A stretch of 64,000 bases of DNA from Pseudomonas reactans (GCF_013385825.1 NZ_JACAPG010000008.1:62001-126000), one strand, 5' to 3'. Shown: positions 1 through 8,682, numbered from the stretch's first letter. The notes: generated by a model not told the origin, from the letters alone. A program made the numbers and translations.

Positions 1-1324
1 CAATCGCCTGATGCATCCGCGCATCCAGCGACTCATCGGTGATCGGCTGGTTGGCCAGTTGCGCCAACTTGTTCAGCTCGCCGTACAGACGGTCCAGTTC
101 CGGGATGTCGACCACATGACGCGCATGGTGCAGCCAGGCCTGGATGCGTTCGATGCGCGGCAGTTGCTCGGCCAGGTCTTCCGGCTGTTGCTGGTAGCGC
201 GGCAGTTGCAGGGCGACGGCATCGTCGGCCAGCAGGCGTGGCAGCCAGTTGGTGATTTGCGCAGCGCCTTGGCGGTTGCCACGTACGTTGCGGTCGGCGG
301 TCCAGGTCCGGGCCAGCAGCCAGCGCGAAGCGTTCAGTGAGAACAGGCCCCAGCGCACGTCTTCCAGTTCTTCGATGAACTGTTCCGGCGCGGCTTTGCG
401 GATGTCTTCGTCGTCGTCACCGGCTTGCACCAGTGGGCGCCAGTCTTCCAGCAGAGCATCCAGTGCGCTGCGCAGTTCGCTGGTGGATTGACGTGGTGCA
501 GCCTGACCGAGGCTGCCGACCAAGGCGCGCAGTTCGCCGAGGTTGTCGACCCAGTCTTGCAGCAGGCGCCAATGGCCATTGAAACGGTATTGCTCGGCCA
601 AGCGCTGGCTGCTGCCCAGCAGGTGCCACATGATCGCGGCGAAGGCATCGTCCAGCGGCATTTCAGCGTGGATCTGCGGCGCCGGCAGGCTCAGGGAGTA
701 GCTGCTGGCGTCGTACAGGCGGTAGCCGCGCTCGGCCTTGCTGATATCGCACGGCATCAGGGCCAGGGTGGCGGCCAGTTCGGCGGCCAGTTCCAGCAAT
801 GCAGCCGGTTCGCCTTCGCGCAGTTCCAGTTCCAGCTCGCAGATTTCTTCTTTCTGCTTTCCGACCACCACGTGGCCCAGGTCCAGGGCGGCTTCGATCA
901 CCACCTTGGCCTTGCCACGGCCCCAGGCGATTTCGGCGCGTTCACGCACGAAGTCGGTGGTGAAGATCGGCTTGAGGTTTTTTTTATCCAGCTCGGCCAG
1001 TTGCTCGGGCCAGCATTCGCCGTCGAGTTTTTTCACGTCGAGCTTGGCTTTGGGCAATTCCCAATTGTATTCGTTACGTTCCGACAAGCCAGCGACGCTT
1101 TGGCCACGGGTCTTGAGGGTCTGGATGATGTCGTCACCGTCCTTGCGCAGGCGCAGGGCGACTTTGGCCTGGGCCAGGTCGCGCTCGGGGGTGTCGAAAT
1201 ACTGGTTCATCAACTCACGGCGTTCCCAGCCACTTTTGTTGCGTTTTTTCAGCAGCGGGTGCTCACGCAGCGCGGCGAGGGTCTCGCGGCTGACGCGAAG
1301 CTTGATTTCAGTTTCTTTTTGCAT
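1..1324 (-). CDS. CYTH/CHAD-type inorganic triphosphatase (partial, 3' end outside window)
   Basis: The reading frame opens with ATG at 1324 on the minus strand and runs without a stop off the left edge. Residues 4-8 give E-T-E-I-K, the ExExK signature of the CYTH fold, which binds triphosphate and metal inside a beta-tunnel. Later acidic and basic strands (for example around residues 100-150) fit the same fold. From about residue 210 the sequence becomes helical and rich in Arg, His and Leu, as in the CHAD domain that follows CYTH in the YgiF family. The expected activity is hydrolysis of inorganic triphosphate in the cytoplasm. It is divergent from argE with 158 bp between the start codons, an arrangement I know from other pseudomonads. 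The family call is firm; the exact substrate is inferred. Confidence 0.85.
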   Translation of the reverse strand, partial: MQKETEIKLRVSRETLAALREHPLLKKRNKSGWERRELMNQYFDTPERDLAQAKVALRLRKDGDDIIQTLKTRGQSVAGLSERNEYNWELPKAKLDVKKLDGECWPEQLAELDKKNLKPIFTTDFVRERAEIAWGRGKAKVVIEAALDLGHVVVGKQKEEICELELELREGEPAALLELAAELAATLALMPCDISKAERGYRLYDASSYSLSLPAPQIHAEMPLDDAFAAIMWHLLGSSQRLAEQYRFNGHWRLLQDWVDNLGELRALVGSLGQAAPRQSTSELRSALDALLEDWRPLVQAGDDDEDIRKAAPEQFIEELEDVRWGLFSLNASRWLLARTWTADRNVRGNRQGAAQITNWLPRLLADDAVALQLPRYQQQPEDLAEQLPRIERIQAWLHHARHVVDIPELDRLYGELNKLAQLANQPITDESLDARMHQAI

Positions 1325-1422
1325 GGCCGGTACATCCAGGATCGGGAGCGCAGCCGGGGGAAAGAGTGGCTGCCAAGGTCGTGCAGTGTACAGGACTGAG
1401 CCCGGCAACGTGCCGCAACGGT

Positions 1423-1451
1423 TTATTGTGTCGTGCAGATGGCTCTATAGT
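1423..1451 (+). promoter_or_regulatory. Candidate sigma-70 promoter of argE
   Basis: A TATAGT box at 1446-1451 lies 17 bp after TTATTG at 1423-1428, upstream of the argE start at 1483. The -35 match is poor. The site lies in the only gap between argE and the divergent triphosphatase gene, so a promoter is expected here, but this exact placement is tentative. Confidence 0.35.
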
Positions 1452-1482
1452 GGGGCTCATCCGGGAAGTCGAGAGGCCGCGT

Positions 1483-2631
1483 ATGCCATTACCGTCCATG
1501 AAAGAGCAGTTCGCCGCGCTGATTGCCGCGCCTTCGGTCAGTTGCACCCAGGCCTCTCTCGATCAGACCAACCGCCCGGTGATCGATTTGCTCGCCAGTT
1601 GGCTGGGCGACCTGGGTTTCGCCATCGACATCCAACAAGTCAGCCCCGGTAAGTTCAACCTCCTGGCCAGTTACGGCAGCGGCCCCGGCGGGCTGGTGCT
1701 GGCTGGCCATAGCGATACCGTTCCCTATGACGCCGCGTTGTGGAGGACCGATCCGCTCAAGCTGACGGAAGTCGACGGTCGTTGGGTAGGACTGGGCAGT
1801 TGCGACATGAAAGGCTTTTTCGCCCTGGCCATCGAGGCGGTGCTGCCGTTGTTGGATCAGCCGTTCAAGCAGCCGCTGCTGATTCTCGCCACCTGTGATG
1901 AAGAAAGCTCCATGTCCGGCGCTCGCGCATTGGCAGAGGCAGGGCGCCCGTTGGGCCGCGCAGCGGTGATTGGCGAGCCGACCGGGCTCAAGCCGATCCG
2001 CCTGCACAAAGGCGTAATGATGGAGCGCATCGACATCCTTGGCCAAAGCGGCCATTCGTCGGATCCCAGCCTTGGGCACAGCGCCCTCGAAGCCATGCAC
2101 GACGCCATTGGCGAACTGCGCGGCTTGCGCCTGGCCTGGCAGCGCGAATACCGCAACCCGCAGTTCAGCGTGCCGCAGCCGACCCTTAACTTCGGCTGCA
2201 TCCACGGCGGCGACAACCCCAACCGTATCTGCGGCCAGTGTTCCCTGGAGTTCGACCTGCGCCCTCTGCCCGGCATGGACCCGCAAGTGCTGCGCGATGC
2301 CATCCGGCAAAAGCTCGTGCCCTTGGCTGAACGCCATCAGGTCAAGATCGATTACGCGCCGCTGTTCCCCGAAGTGCCGCCGTTCGAGCAGCCCGAAGAT
2401 GCCGAACTGGTGCGGGTCGCGGAACGATTGACCGGCCATCGTGCCGAAGCAGTAGCGTTCGGCACCGAAGCGCCTTATCTTCAGCGCCTTGGGTGTGAAA
2501 CCCTGGTGCTCGGCCCTGGCGATATCGCCTGCGCCCACCAACCGGGCGAGTACCTCGAAATGTCACGCTTGACGCCTACAGTGCGTCTATTGCGGGAACT
2601 GATCGAACATTACTGCCTGAAACCTGCATAA
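1483..2631 (+). CDS. argE: Acetylornithine deacetylase
   Basis: Hydrolyses N-acetylornithine to ornithine and acetate in arginine synthesis (cytoplasmic, M20 metallopeptidase family). The 382-residue product has H-S-D near residue 76, C-D-M-K-G near 107, and D-E-E near 139-141, which are the metal-ligand and catalytic motifs of the family. An open frame extends back to 1366, but the start at 1483 is preferred because family proteins begin about here and GAGAGG precedes it; the second Met at 1498 is an alternative. It is followed after 136 bp by argA. Pseudomonads also carry ArgJ, which recycles the acetyl group, so ArgE is not necessarily the main route. Function is confident by motif and by its pairing with argA. 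Confidence 0.93.
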   Translation: MPLPSMKEQFAALIAAPSVSCTQASLDQTNRPVIDLLASWLGDLGFAIDIQQVSPGKFNLLASYGSGPGGLVLAGHSDTVPYDAALWRTDPLKLTEVDGRWVGLGSCDMKGFFALAIEAVLPLLDQPFKQPLLILATCDEESSMSGARALAEAGRPLGRAAVIGEPTGLKPIRLHKGVMMERIDILGQSGHSSDPSLGHSALEAMHDAIGELRGLRLAWQREYRNPQFSVPQPTLNFGCIHGGDNPNRICGQCSLEFDLRPLPGMDPQVLRDAIRQKLVPLAERHQVKIDYAPLFPEVPPFEQPEDAELVRVAERLTGHRAEAVAFGTEAPYLQRLGCETLVLGPGDIACAHQPGEYLEMSRLTPTVRLLRELIEHYCLKPA

Positions 2632-2671
2632 ATTAACCCCAACCTGTTCGTACATAGAAAGGAGAGTGAGC

Positions 2672-2698
2672 GTGTCGCCAAGCCTGTTCCGACGATAA
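2672..2698 (+). CDS. Possible 8-codon leader ORF upstream of argA
   Basis: A strong ribosome binding site (AAAGGAG, 2658-2664) stands 7 nt before a GTG that opens an 8-codon frame, read M-S-P-S-L-F-R-R, ending in TAA. Its last two sense codons are both CGA (arginine). The frame ends 69 nt before argA, the first enzyme of arginine synthesis. No convincing terminator hairpin follows, so classical attenuation is not supported; translational coupling or ribosome stalling would be alternatives. It may also be a chance frame. Confidence 0.3.
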   Translation: MSPSLFRR

Positions 2699-2767
2699 CC
2701 ATCAGCCCGCTGTGCGCTTTCACGATTCATCCTTTTTCGGCTGCTTTTTATTACAGGCCCAGGTTTT

Positions 2768-4069
2768 ATGCCCGACTACGTTAATTGGCTTCGTCACGCT
2801 TCTCCTTACGTCAACGCCCACCGCGACTGCACCTTTGTGGTCATGCTGCCTGGCGACGGTGTGGAACATCCCAACTTCGGCAATATCGTCCACGACCTGG
2901 TGCTGCTGCACAGCCTGGGCGTGCGCTTGGTACTGGTCCACGGTTCGCGGCCACAGATCGAAGTGCGCCTTGAAGCGCGTGGCCTGATCCCGACTTATCA
3001 CGAAGGCATGCGCATCACTGACGCGGCGACGCTGGAGTGCGTGATCGACGCGGTCGGCCATCTGCGCATCGCCATTGAAGCGCGCCTGTCGATGGACATG
3101 GCCTCGTCGCCGATGCAGGGCTCGCGCCTGCGGGTAACCAGCGGTAATTTCGTGACCGCACGCCCCATCGGCGTATTGGACGGCGTGGACTACCACCATA
3201 CTGGCGAAGTGCGCCGCGTCGACCGCAAGGGCATCAACCGCCTGTTGGACGAGCGCTCCATCGTGTTGCTGTCGCCGTTGGGCTACTCGCCGACCGGTGA
3301 GATCTTCAACCTGGCCTGCGAAGACGTCGCCACCCGCGCCGCCATCGACCTGGGTGCCGACAAGCTGTTGCTGTTTGGCGCAGACATGGGCCTGATCGAT
3401 GAAAACGGTCGCCTGGTCCGTGAGCTGCGCCCGCAACAAGTGCCGGCTCACTTGCAACGCCTGGGCAACAGCAACTATCAGGCTGAATTGCTCGATGCGG
3501 CTGCCGAAGCGTGCCGGGGTGGGGTAGGGCGCAGTCATATTGTCAGCTACGCCGAAGACGGTGCCTTGCTGACCGAGCTGTTCACCCGGGACGGCGGCGG
3601 TACGCTGGTGGCCCAGGAACAATTCGAGCAGGTGCGTGAAGCGGCGATTGAAGACGTGGGCGGTTTGCTCGACCTGATCAGCCCGTTGGAAGAGCAGGGC
3701 ATCCTGGTGCGCCGTTCGCGGGAAGTGCTGGAGCGTGAGATCGAACAGTTCAGTGTGGTGGAGCGCGAAGGCATGATCATCGCCTGTGCGGCGCTGTACC
3801 AGATCGCGGATTCGGACGCAGGTGAGCTGGCGTGCCTGGCGGTGAACCCGGAATACCGTCATGGCGCGCGAGGTGATGTGTTGCTGGAACGCATCCAGGC
3901 CCGTGCCCGTGCGCAGGGCTTAAAGACCTTGTTTGTGCTCACCACCCGCACCGCCCACTGGTTCCGTGAGCGGGGGTTTGTGCCGAGCAGCGTGGATCGT
4001 CTGCCATCGGCGCGGGCGTCGCTGTACAACTATCAGCGTAATTCGAAGATTTTCGAGAAGGCTCTGTAA
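2768..4069 (+). CDS. argA: N-acetylglutamate synthase (amino-acid acetyltransferase)
   Basis: Makes N-acetylglutamate from glutamate and acetyl-CoA, the first step of arginine synthesis, and is normally feedback-inhibited by arginine. The 433-residue protein has an N-terminal amino-acid-kinase-like domain (about 1-280, with the glycine-rich V-H-G-S-R-P stretch near residue 58) and a C-terminal GNAT domain (about 290-433) containing the acetyl-CoA loop R-H-G-A-R-G near 365. This is the usual length and two-domain layout of bacterial ArgA. It lies downstream of argE in the same direction, and a possible short leader frame precedes it. A REP palindrome begins 9 bp after the stop and could end the transcript. 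Identification is firm. Confidence 0.95.
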   Translation: MPDYVNWLRHASPYVNAHRDCTFVVMLPGDGVEHPNFGNIVHDLVLLHSLGVRLVLVHGSRPQIEVRLEARGLIPTYHEGMRITDAATLECVIDAVGHLRIAIEARLSMDMASSPMQGSRLRVTSGNFVTARPIGVLDGVDYHHTGEVRRVDRKGINRLLDERSIVLLSPLGYSPTGEIFNLACEDVATRAAIDLGADKLLLFGADMGLIDENGRLVRELRPQQVPAHLQRLGNSNYQAELLDAAAEACRGGVGRSHIVSYAEDGALLTELFTRDGGGTLVAQEQFEQVREAAIEDVGGLLDLISPLEEQGILVRRSREVLEREIEQFSVVEREGMIIACAALYQIADSDAGELACLAVNPEYRHGARGDVLLERIQARARAQGLKTLFVLTTRTAHWFRERGFVPSSVDRLPSARASLYNYQRNSKIFEKAL

Positions 4070-4077
4070 TTCCCATT

Positions 4078-4145
4078 CTGTAGGAGCCGGCTTGCCGGCG
4101 ATGGCGTTTTCAAGGGCGCCATCGCCGGCAAGCCGGCTCCTACAG
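4078..4145. repeat. REP doublet, family A (inverted pair)
   Basis: Two 29-bp arms, exact reverse complements of each other, flank a 10-nt loop. The core is TAGGAGCCGGCTTGCCGGCG. It lies between the convergent ends of argA and the tauA-like gene and can form a long hairpin on either strand, so it may act as a bidirectional 3' barrier. The same core recurs at 7807, 12765, 24059, 38200, 46897 and 54207. Confidence 0.95.
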
Positions 4146-4147
4146 GG

Positions 4148-5134
4148 TCAGGGTTTGACGAATTTATCGGTCACGTACGCTGAATAGTCTGGCAACACTG
4201 CCTCAACCTTTCCTTGTTCCTTCAAAAACTTCGCCGTCTCCCCAATCGCCTTCGCCGTGCCGCCTTTGAGCAGCGCGTCAGTTTGCTGTGCCTGGGCATC
4301 CGGGAAGGTGGTGCCGGCCAACAGCTCCGGGATGTCGGCAGCATTCGAGCCTGTCAGTTTCGCGATTTTCTGCACCTGTTCGGAATCCACCGTCCAACCG
4401 TCTTTATGGGCCGCATACTCGGCAAACGAATCCAGGGTGACCTTGGCAAACTTGGCCACTACGTCAGGATGTTTTTCCGCGAAATCCTTACGCGCCACCC
4501 ATACTTCAAAGGTCGGTGCGCCCCACTGACCCACCTGGGCCGCGTCTGTCAGGGTTTTGCCGGTCTTGCGGATTTCGCCCAGGGCCGGCGACCACACGAA
4601 TGCGCCGTCGATATCGCCACGTTTCCACGCGGCGGCAATTTCAGCCGGTTGCAGGTTCACCACCTTGACCTGCTTAGTGTCCAGACCCCAGTGCTTCAGC
4701 GCGCCGAGCAGGCTGTAATGCGAGGTTGAGACAAATGGCGTGGCGATGGTTTTGCCGATCAGATCCTGGGGTGCGTCAATGTGGCTGCCGTTACGCACCA
4801 CCAATGCTTCAGAAGTATTGATCTGGGCCGATACGATGAACGCGACGATGGGTAGGTTGCGAGAAGCCGCTGCCGCGAGGGGGCTAGAACCGAGATTGCC
4901 AATCTGCACATCGCCGGAGGCAATGGCGGTGACAACTTCCGGCCCACTGTTGAACCGGCGCCAGGCTATTTTTTCACCGATGGCCTTCTCATAGAGGCCG
5001 TCGGCCTGTGGGACTTTGCTGGGGTCAATGCCGGTTTGGTAACCGATGGTTAAATCGGCGGCTTTGACACCAAAAGAAAGTATTAGTGACACAAAAACTG
5101 TAACAAATTGACGGGAGGATGTGCGTTTGGCCAT
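4148..5134 (-). CDS. TauA-like sulfonate/taurine ABC transporter substrate-binding protein
   Basis: The 328-residue protein has a signal peptide (residues 1-25, ending V-K-A) and the mature start D-L-T-I-G-Y-Q typical of TauA-type periplasmic binding proteins. It has the family body with S-G-D-V-Q-I-G and an N-L-G-S-S-P segment near residues 75-87 that lines the ligand cleft. It would capture taurine or a related sulfonate. No permease, ATPase or TauD dioxygenase gene adjoins it: convergent argA lies on one side and a divergent OprD-family porin on the other. It may therefore use the Ssu permease encoded 6 kb away or a transporter elsewhere. The sulfonate class is confident; the exact ligand is not. 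Confidence 0.85.
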   Translation of the reverse strand: MAKRTSSRQFVTVFVSLILSFGVKAADLTIGYQTGIDPSKVPQADGLYEKAIGEKIAWRRFNSGPEVVTAIASGDVQIGNLGSSPLAAAASRNLPIVAFIVSAQINTSEALVVRNGSHIDAPQDLIGKTIATPFVSTSHYSLLGALKHWGLDTKQVKVVNLQPAEIAAAWKRGDIDGAFVWSPALGEIRKTGKTLTDAAQVGQWGAPTFEVWVARKDFAEKHPDVVAKFAKVTLDSFAEYAAHKDGWTVDSEQVQKIAKLTGSNAADIPELLAGTTFPDAQAQQTDALLKGGTAKAIGETAKFLKEQGKVEAVLPDYSAYVTDKFVKP

Positions 5135-5504
5135 GATGGCGTCGCCTTTTTGATCGTGGGTGACGTATGCAACAGTACGGCCACACTAATCGATCTAAAA
5201 AAGCGCTAACAAATACCCTTTAGGAATTAGCTTATGGAGCGGTTGGTCTACCCTGACTTGTCCGCATCATGGAAAGCCTTATTCCCGAATCGTATGAAAA
5301 AGAATGAAACAATTCTTTTTGGGTGTATGAAAAACTCATTACCCTGCAGGGACCAAATCAACTGCGATTAGACGAAGGTAGTAGACACACAAGGTTACGA
5401 TTGACTTGGTAGTCACTATCTGGCGCTAATCGCGCATCTGTGGATCGAGGGCGTCAGACCCGAGACCAAAGAAATACAAAAATTAGAAATGAGAGGAGCG
5501 GTAC
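5135..5504. other. Intergenic region between the tauA-like gene and the porin gene
   Basis: This 370-bp stretch is clearly more AT-rich than the flanking genes and carries no credible reading frame. It must hold the divergent promoters. A 9-bp inverted repeat (AAAAAGAAT at 5297-5305 and its complement at 5312-5320) could form a small hairpin or an operator. A good ribosome binding site (GAGAGGAG) ends the region just before the porin start. I could not identify a confident -10/-35 pair. Confidence 0.5.
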
Positions 5505-6866
5505 ATGAAGAAGTCAACATTGGCGTTGGCCGTAGCTTTGGCTGCGGTTGCCCAGCAGGCAAACTCCGCCGGTTTCATCGAAGACAGCAAGGCAACACTG
5601 GGGCTGCGTAACTTCTACATCAACACAGATAACCGTGACGGTCACCGTGGCACTTCCAACTCGGCGAGCAAAAACGCTGAATGGGGCCAGGGCTTCGACC
5701 TGCGTTTCATCTCGGGTTACACCCAAGGCACCGTCCAATTTGGTGTTGACGCTATTGGCCTGTACGGCGTGCGTCTCGACTCCAGCCGTGCAGAACACGG
5801 CAACTACGGTGGCACCGCTTCCGGTGGCACCATCTTCCCAAGCGACGGCAACAAGGCTGTCCACGATTACGCCAGCCTGGGCGTGACCGGTAAGGTGAAG
5901 ATCTCCCAAACCGAACTGAAGCTGGGCACCCTGCAGCCTAAGCTGCCGGTTATCGTGACCAACGATGGTCGTCTGCTGCCGCAAACCTTCCAAGGTGGCC
6001 AGATCACGACTAACGACATTAAGGATTTGACCTTGGTTGCTGGTCAGATCGAAAAGGCCAAGGGCCGTAACTCCAGCAATAACGAAAACCTGTCGATTGC
6101 CAGCGCCAACGCCAGCTCTAACTACAAGACAGGCGTGTTCAGCAACAAGTTCTACTACGCCGGTGGTGACTACAAGCTGACCAAAGACCTGACTGCCCAG
6201 TACTACTACGGCAACCTGGAAGACTTCTACAAGCAGCACTTCCTGGGTCTGACTCATAACTGGTCTATCGGCCCGGGCGTGTTGAAGTCTGACCTGCGTT
6301 ACTTCAACAGTTCTGACGACGGCAAAAACGGCAACACTCCTGCCTACTACACCAGCGGTAACTACAATGGTGCTGTCTCAGGTAAAGGTAAGGTCGACAA
6401 CAACCTGTACAGCGGCCTGTTCCTGTACACCGTTGCCGGTCACACCTTCGGTGGTGGTTACCAAGTCAGCAATGGCAGCAGCGACTTTCCTTGGCTGAAC
6501 CAAGGTGACGGTTCGTCCGCTTACATCACGACCGACATGCAAATCCAGAAGTTCGCCCGTGCCGGCGAGCGTACCTGGCAAGCTCGCTACGCTTATGACT
6601 TCGCTAAAGTCGGCGTGCCTGGCCTGACTGCCGGCGTTGTCTACCTCAAAGGTACTGATATCGACACCGTTACGGCCGCTCGTGCCGAGCTGACCGGTCA
6701 GTCCGAGTGGGAGCGCGACATCACCGTTGCCTACGTGATTCCAGAAGGTCCGCTGAAAAACCTCGGCTTCGCCTGGAAAAACGCTATGTGGCGTACCGAC
6801 CTGGCGAACACCCGTTCCCAGGACGAAAACCGTCTGATCGTCAGCTACTCGCTGCCACTGTTCTAG
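5505..6866 (+). CDS. OprD-family outer-membrane porin
   Basis: Encodes 453 residues: a signal peptide of about 21 residues (M-K-K-S-T-L-A-L...N-S-A), the mature start G-F-I-E-D-S-K-A, and a body rich in alternating aromatic and polar strands, ending in the C-terminal Phe that marks outer-membrane barrels. The motif N-Y, D/W-G-Q-G-F-D-L-R near residues 60-70 and the closing S-Y-S-L-P-L-F are typical of the OprD/OprE substrate-specific porins of Pseudomonas. It lies divergent from the sulfonate-binding protein and upstream of lsfA-ssu, so uptake of a sulfonate or organic anion is a reasonable inference, but the substrate cannot be read from the sequence. A strong terminator follows. Confidence 0.9.
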   Translation: MKKSTLALAVALAAVAQQANSAGFIEDSKATLGLRNFYINTDNRDGHRGTSNSASKNAEWGQGFDLRFISGYTQGTVQFGVDAIGLYGVRLDSSRAEHGNYGGTASGGTIFPSDGNKAVHDYASLGVTGKVKISQTELKLGTLQPKLPVIVTNDGRLLPQTFQGGQITTNDIKDLTLVAGQIEKAKGRNSSNNENLSIASANASSNYKTGVFSNKFYYAGGDYKLTKDLTAQYYYGNLEDFYKQHFLGLTHNWSIGPGVLKSDLRYFNSSDDGKNGNTPAYYTSGNYNGAVSGKGKVDNNLYSGLFLYTVAGHTFGGGYQVSNGSSDFPWLNQGDGSSAYITTDMQIQKFARAGERTWQARYAYDFAKVGVPGLTAGVVYLKGTDIDTVTAARAELTGQSEWERDITVAYVIPEGPLKNLGFAWKNAMWRTDLANTRSQDENRLIVSYSLPLF

Positions 6867-6895
6867 TAGCGTGAAGCTGTTGTAAGTGTGTAATG

Positions 6896-6927
6896 CCTTG
6901 CCCGGTGCAACACCGGGCAAGGTGTTT
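6896..6927 (+). terminator. Rho-independent terminator of the porin gene
   Basis: A 12-bp perfect stem (6896-6907 with 6911-6922) closes a 3-nt loop and is followed by TGTTTTA. It lies 29 bp after the porin stop codon. Confidence 0.85.
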
Positions 6928-7080
6928 TACTTTCAAGTCGGGCTAAACCCCCGCAAGCCCTTCCTGAACCCCTCTTTGTACAGCGTCTCAAGGCCTTCTC
7001 GAACCTTGGAAACGATGGTGCTCCTCGCCTTCGAATACGTCCAATGAACAGATTTTTAATATTCCTTTATCGTCTAGATA

Positions 7081-7114
7081 AATCGATATTTATTCTTTTT
7101 AAATAATCGATATT
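7081..7114 (+). promoter_or_regulatory. AT-rich direct repeat upstream of lsfA
   Basis: The 10-mer AATCGATATT occurs at 7081-7090 and again at 7105-7114, 24 bp apart, in an AT-rich tract 44 bp before the lsfA start. Each copy includes the palindrome ATCGAT. The position fits an activator site. CysB is the expected regulator of sulfonate genes in pseudomonads, but CysB boxes are loosely defined, so this assignment is an inference. Confidence 0.35.
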
Positions 7115-7157
7115 CCATGCACAGTGGGCTCCATAAGCACTCACCAGGAGCCACACC

Positions 7158-7796
7158 ATGAGCCTAAGACTGGGCGACATCGCCCCCGACTTCGAACAGG
7201 ATTCCAGCGCCGGCAAGATTCGTTTCCACGAATGGCTGGGCGATAGCTGGGGTGTGTTGTTTTCCCACCCGGCGGATTTCACCCCGGTGTGCACCACCGA
7301 GCTGGGTTTCACCGCCAAGCTCAAGGACGAATTCGCCCAGCGCGGCGTCAAGGCCATCGCCCTGTCGGTCGACCCGGTGGATTCGCACCACAAGTGGATC
7401 GAAGACATCAACGAAACCCAGAACACCATCGTCAATTTCCCGATCCTGGCCGACGCCGATCGCAAGGTGTCCGACCTGTACGACCTGATCCATCCCAACG
7501 CCAGTGACACGCTCACCGTGCGCTCCTTGTTCGTGATCGACCCGAACAAGAAGATCCGCCTGACCATCACCTACCCGGCCAGCACCGGGCGCAATTTCCA
7601 CGAAATCCTGCGGGTCATCGACTCGTTGCAGTTGACCGACAATCACAAGGTCGCCACGCCCGCCAACTGGCAGGACGGTGATGAAGTGGTGATCGTGCCG
7701 TCGCTCAAGGATGAGGAGGAAATCAAGAAACGCTTTCCGAAGGGTTATCGCGCGGTGAAGCCGTACCTGCGGCTCACCCCTCAGCCCAACCGTTGA
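7158..7796 (+). CDS. lsfA: 1-Cys peroxiredoxin
   Basis: A thiol peroxidase of the Prx6 group that reduces hydroperoxides in the cytoplasm. The motif P-V-C-T-T-E places the peroxidatic cysteine at residue 45. It is the only cysteine in the 212 residues, so the enzyme must be a 1-Cys type regenerated by a small-molecule reductant or partner protein. The C-terminal region (about 160-212) carries the Prx6 extension. In pseudomonads lsfA is known as a sulfate-starvation gene adjoining ssu, as here, where ssuE starts 292 bp later. A terminator and REP pair separate it from ssuE, so it is probably a separate transcript. The ribosome binding site is CAGGAG. Confidence 0.92.
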   Translation: MSLRLGDIAPDFEQDSSAGKIRFHEWLGDSWGVLFSHPADFTPVCTTELGFTAKLKDEFAQRGVKAIALSVDPVDSHHKWIEDINETQNTIVNFPILADADRKVSDLYDLIHPNASDTLTVRSLFVIDPNKKIRLTITYPASTGRNFHEILRVIDSLQLTDNHKVATPANWQDGDEVVIVPSLKDEEEIKKRFPKGYRAVKPYLRLTPQPNR

Positions 7797-7806
7797 TGCT
7801 GATGTC

Positions 7807-7881
7807 GCTATCGCCGGCAAGCCGGCTCCTACAGGTGATCGCATTCCAATTGTAGGAGCCGGCTTGCCGGCGATGGCGATC
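7807..7881. repeat. REP doublet, family A (opposite arrangement)
   Basis: Two family A REP palindromes in inverted orientation: the first is read on the minus strand and the second on the plus strand, about 19 bp apart, the reverse order of the pair at 4078. It lies 11 bp after the lsfA stop. Confidence 0.92.
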
Positions 7882-7911
7882 GTTCTGACGAATCACATAG
7901 CAGGGGTTTTC

Positions 7912-7936
7912 AGGCCGTTTCAACGGCCTTTTTTTT
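7912..7936 (+). terminator. Rho-independent terminator after lsfA
   Basis: The stem AGGCCGTT (7912-7919) pairs with AACGGCCT (7922-7929) and is followed by a run of seven T. It would stop transcription leaving lsfA before ssuE. Confidence 0.85.
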
Positions 7937-8088
7937 CGCCTGGGATTTGATAAATCTAATATGCATTTAAGGAATAAACACATGAAAAAATAAGATTTAA
8001 AGATATATAAATCTGCTGATAAGGTCTGTTCCATCTTGGCGCCATCGCCACACAGCGAACCGCCGACACCTGCTCAAGGAATTCCTGC

Positions 8089-8682
8089 ATGTTGGTCGTA
8101 ACACTTGGAGGCAGTCCCAGCCAGCGTTCCCGCTCCGGGGTGTTGCTGGATAAAACCCGTCAGTGGTTGCAAGACAAAGGCGTAGAAGTGGTGAGTTACC
8201 AGATACGGGACTTCCCGGCTGAAGACTTGCTGCATGCGCGCTTCGACAGCCCCAAGGTCATCGACCTGCTGCAACAAGTGGCTAATGCTGACGGCCTGGT
8301 GATCGCCACGCCGGTCTATAAGGCCTCGTTTTCCGGTGCGCTGAAAACCGTGCTGGACCTGCTGCCCGAACGCGCCCTGGCCCACAAGATCGTATTGCCG
8401 ATGGCCACCGGTGGCAGCATCGCCCACATGCTGGCGGTGGACTACGCCTTGAAGCCGGTGCTATCGGCGCTCAAGGCCCAGGAGTTGCTCCACGGCATCT
8501 TCGCCGAAGACAGCCAGATCGCCTACGCCGAAGGGAGCGCCCAGGCGCAACTGGTGCCGGTACTTGAACACCGTTTGCACGAGGCCCTGGAAACGCTGTA
8601 TGGCGCCATGGCCCGCCGCCCGAAACCGCTGGACCCCCATGTGTTGAATGAACGTTTGTTGAGTGCTCGCTGGAGCATTTAA
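8089..8682 (+). CDS. ssuE: NADPH-dependent FMN reductase of the sulfonate operon
   Basis: Supplies FMNH2 to the SsuD monooxygenase. The 197-residue flavodoxin-like protein opens [14 protein letters not shown], the phosphate-binding loop for FMN (about residues 3-16). It also has the motif [11 protein letters not shown] (about 72-82) of NADPH:FMN reductases. The length fits SsuE. It is the first gene of an ssuEADCBF run. The upstream region (7937-8088) is AT-rich with paired ATAAATCT motifs and is the likely sulfur-controlled promoter. The 95-bp gap to ssuA has no terminator. Confidence 0.93.
   Translation: MLVVTLGGSPSQRSRSGVLLDKTRQWLQDKGVEVVSYQIRDFPAEDLLHARFDSPKVIDLLQQVANADGLVIATPVYKASFSGALKTVLDLLPERALAHKIVLPMATGGSIAHMLAVDYALKPVLSALKAQELLHGIFAEDSQIAYAEGSAQAQLVPVLEHRLHEALETLYGAMARRPKPLDPHVLNERLLSARWSI

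Noticed and set aside
1366..1482. Extended N-terminus of ArgE
   Set aside because: The added residues have no family similarity, contain the likely promoter, and lack a better ribosome site than the ATG at 1483.
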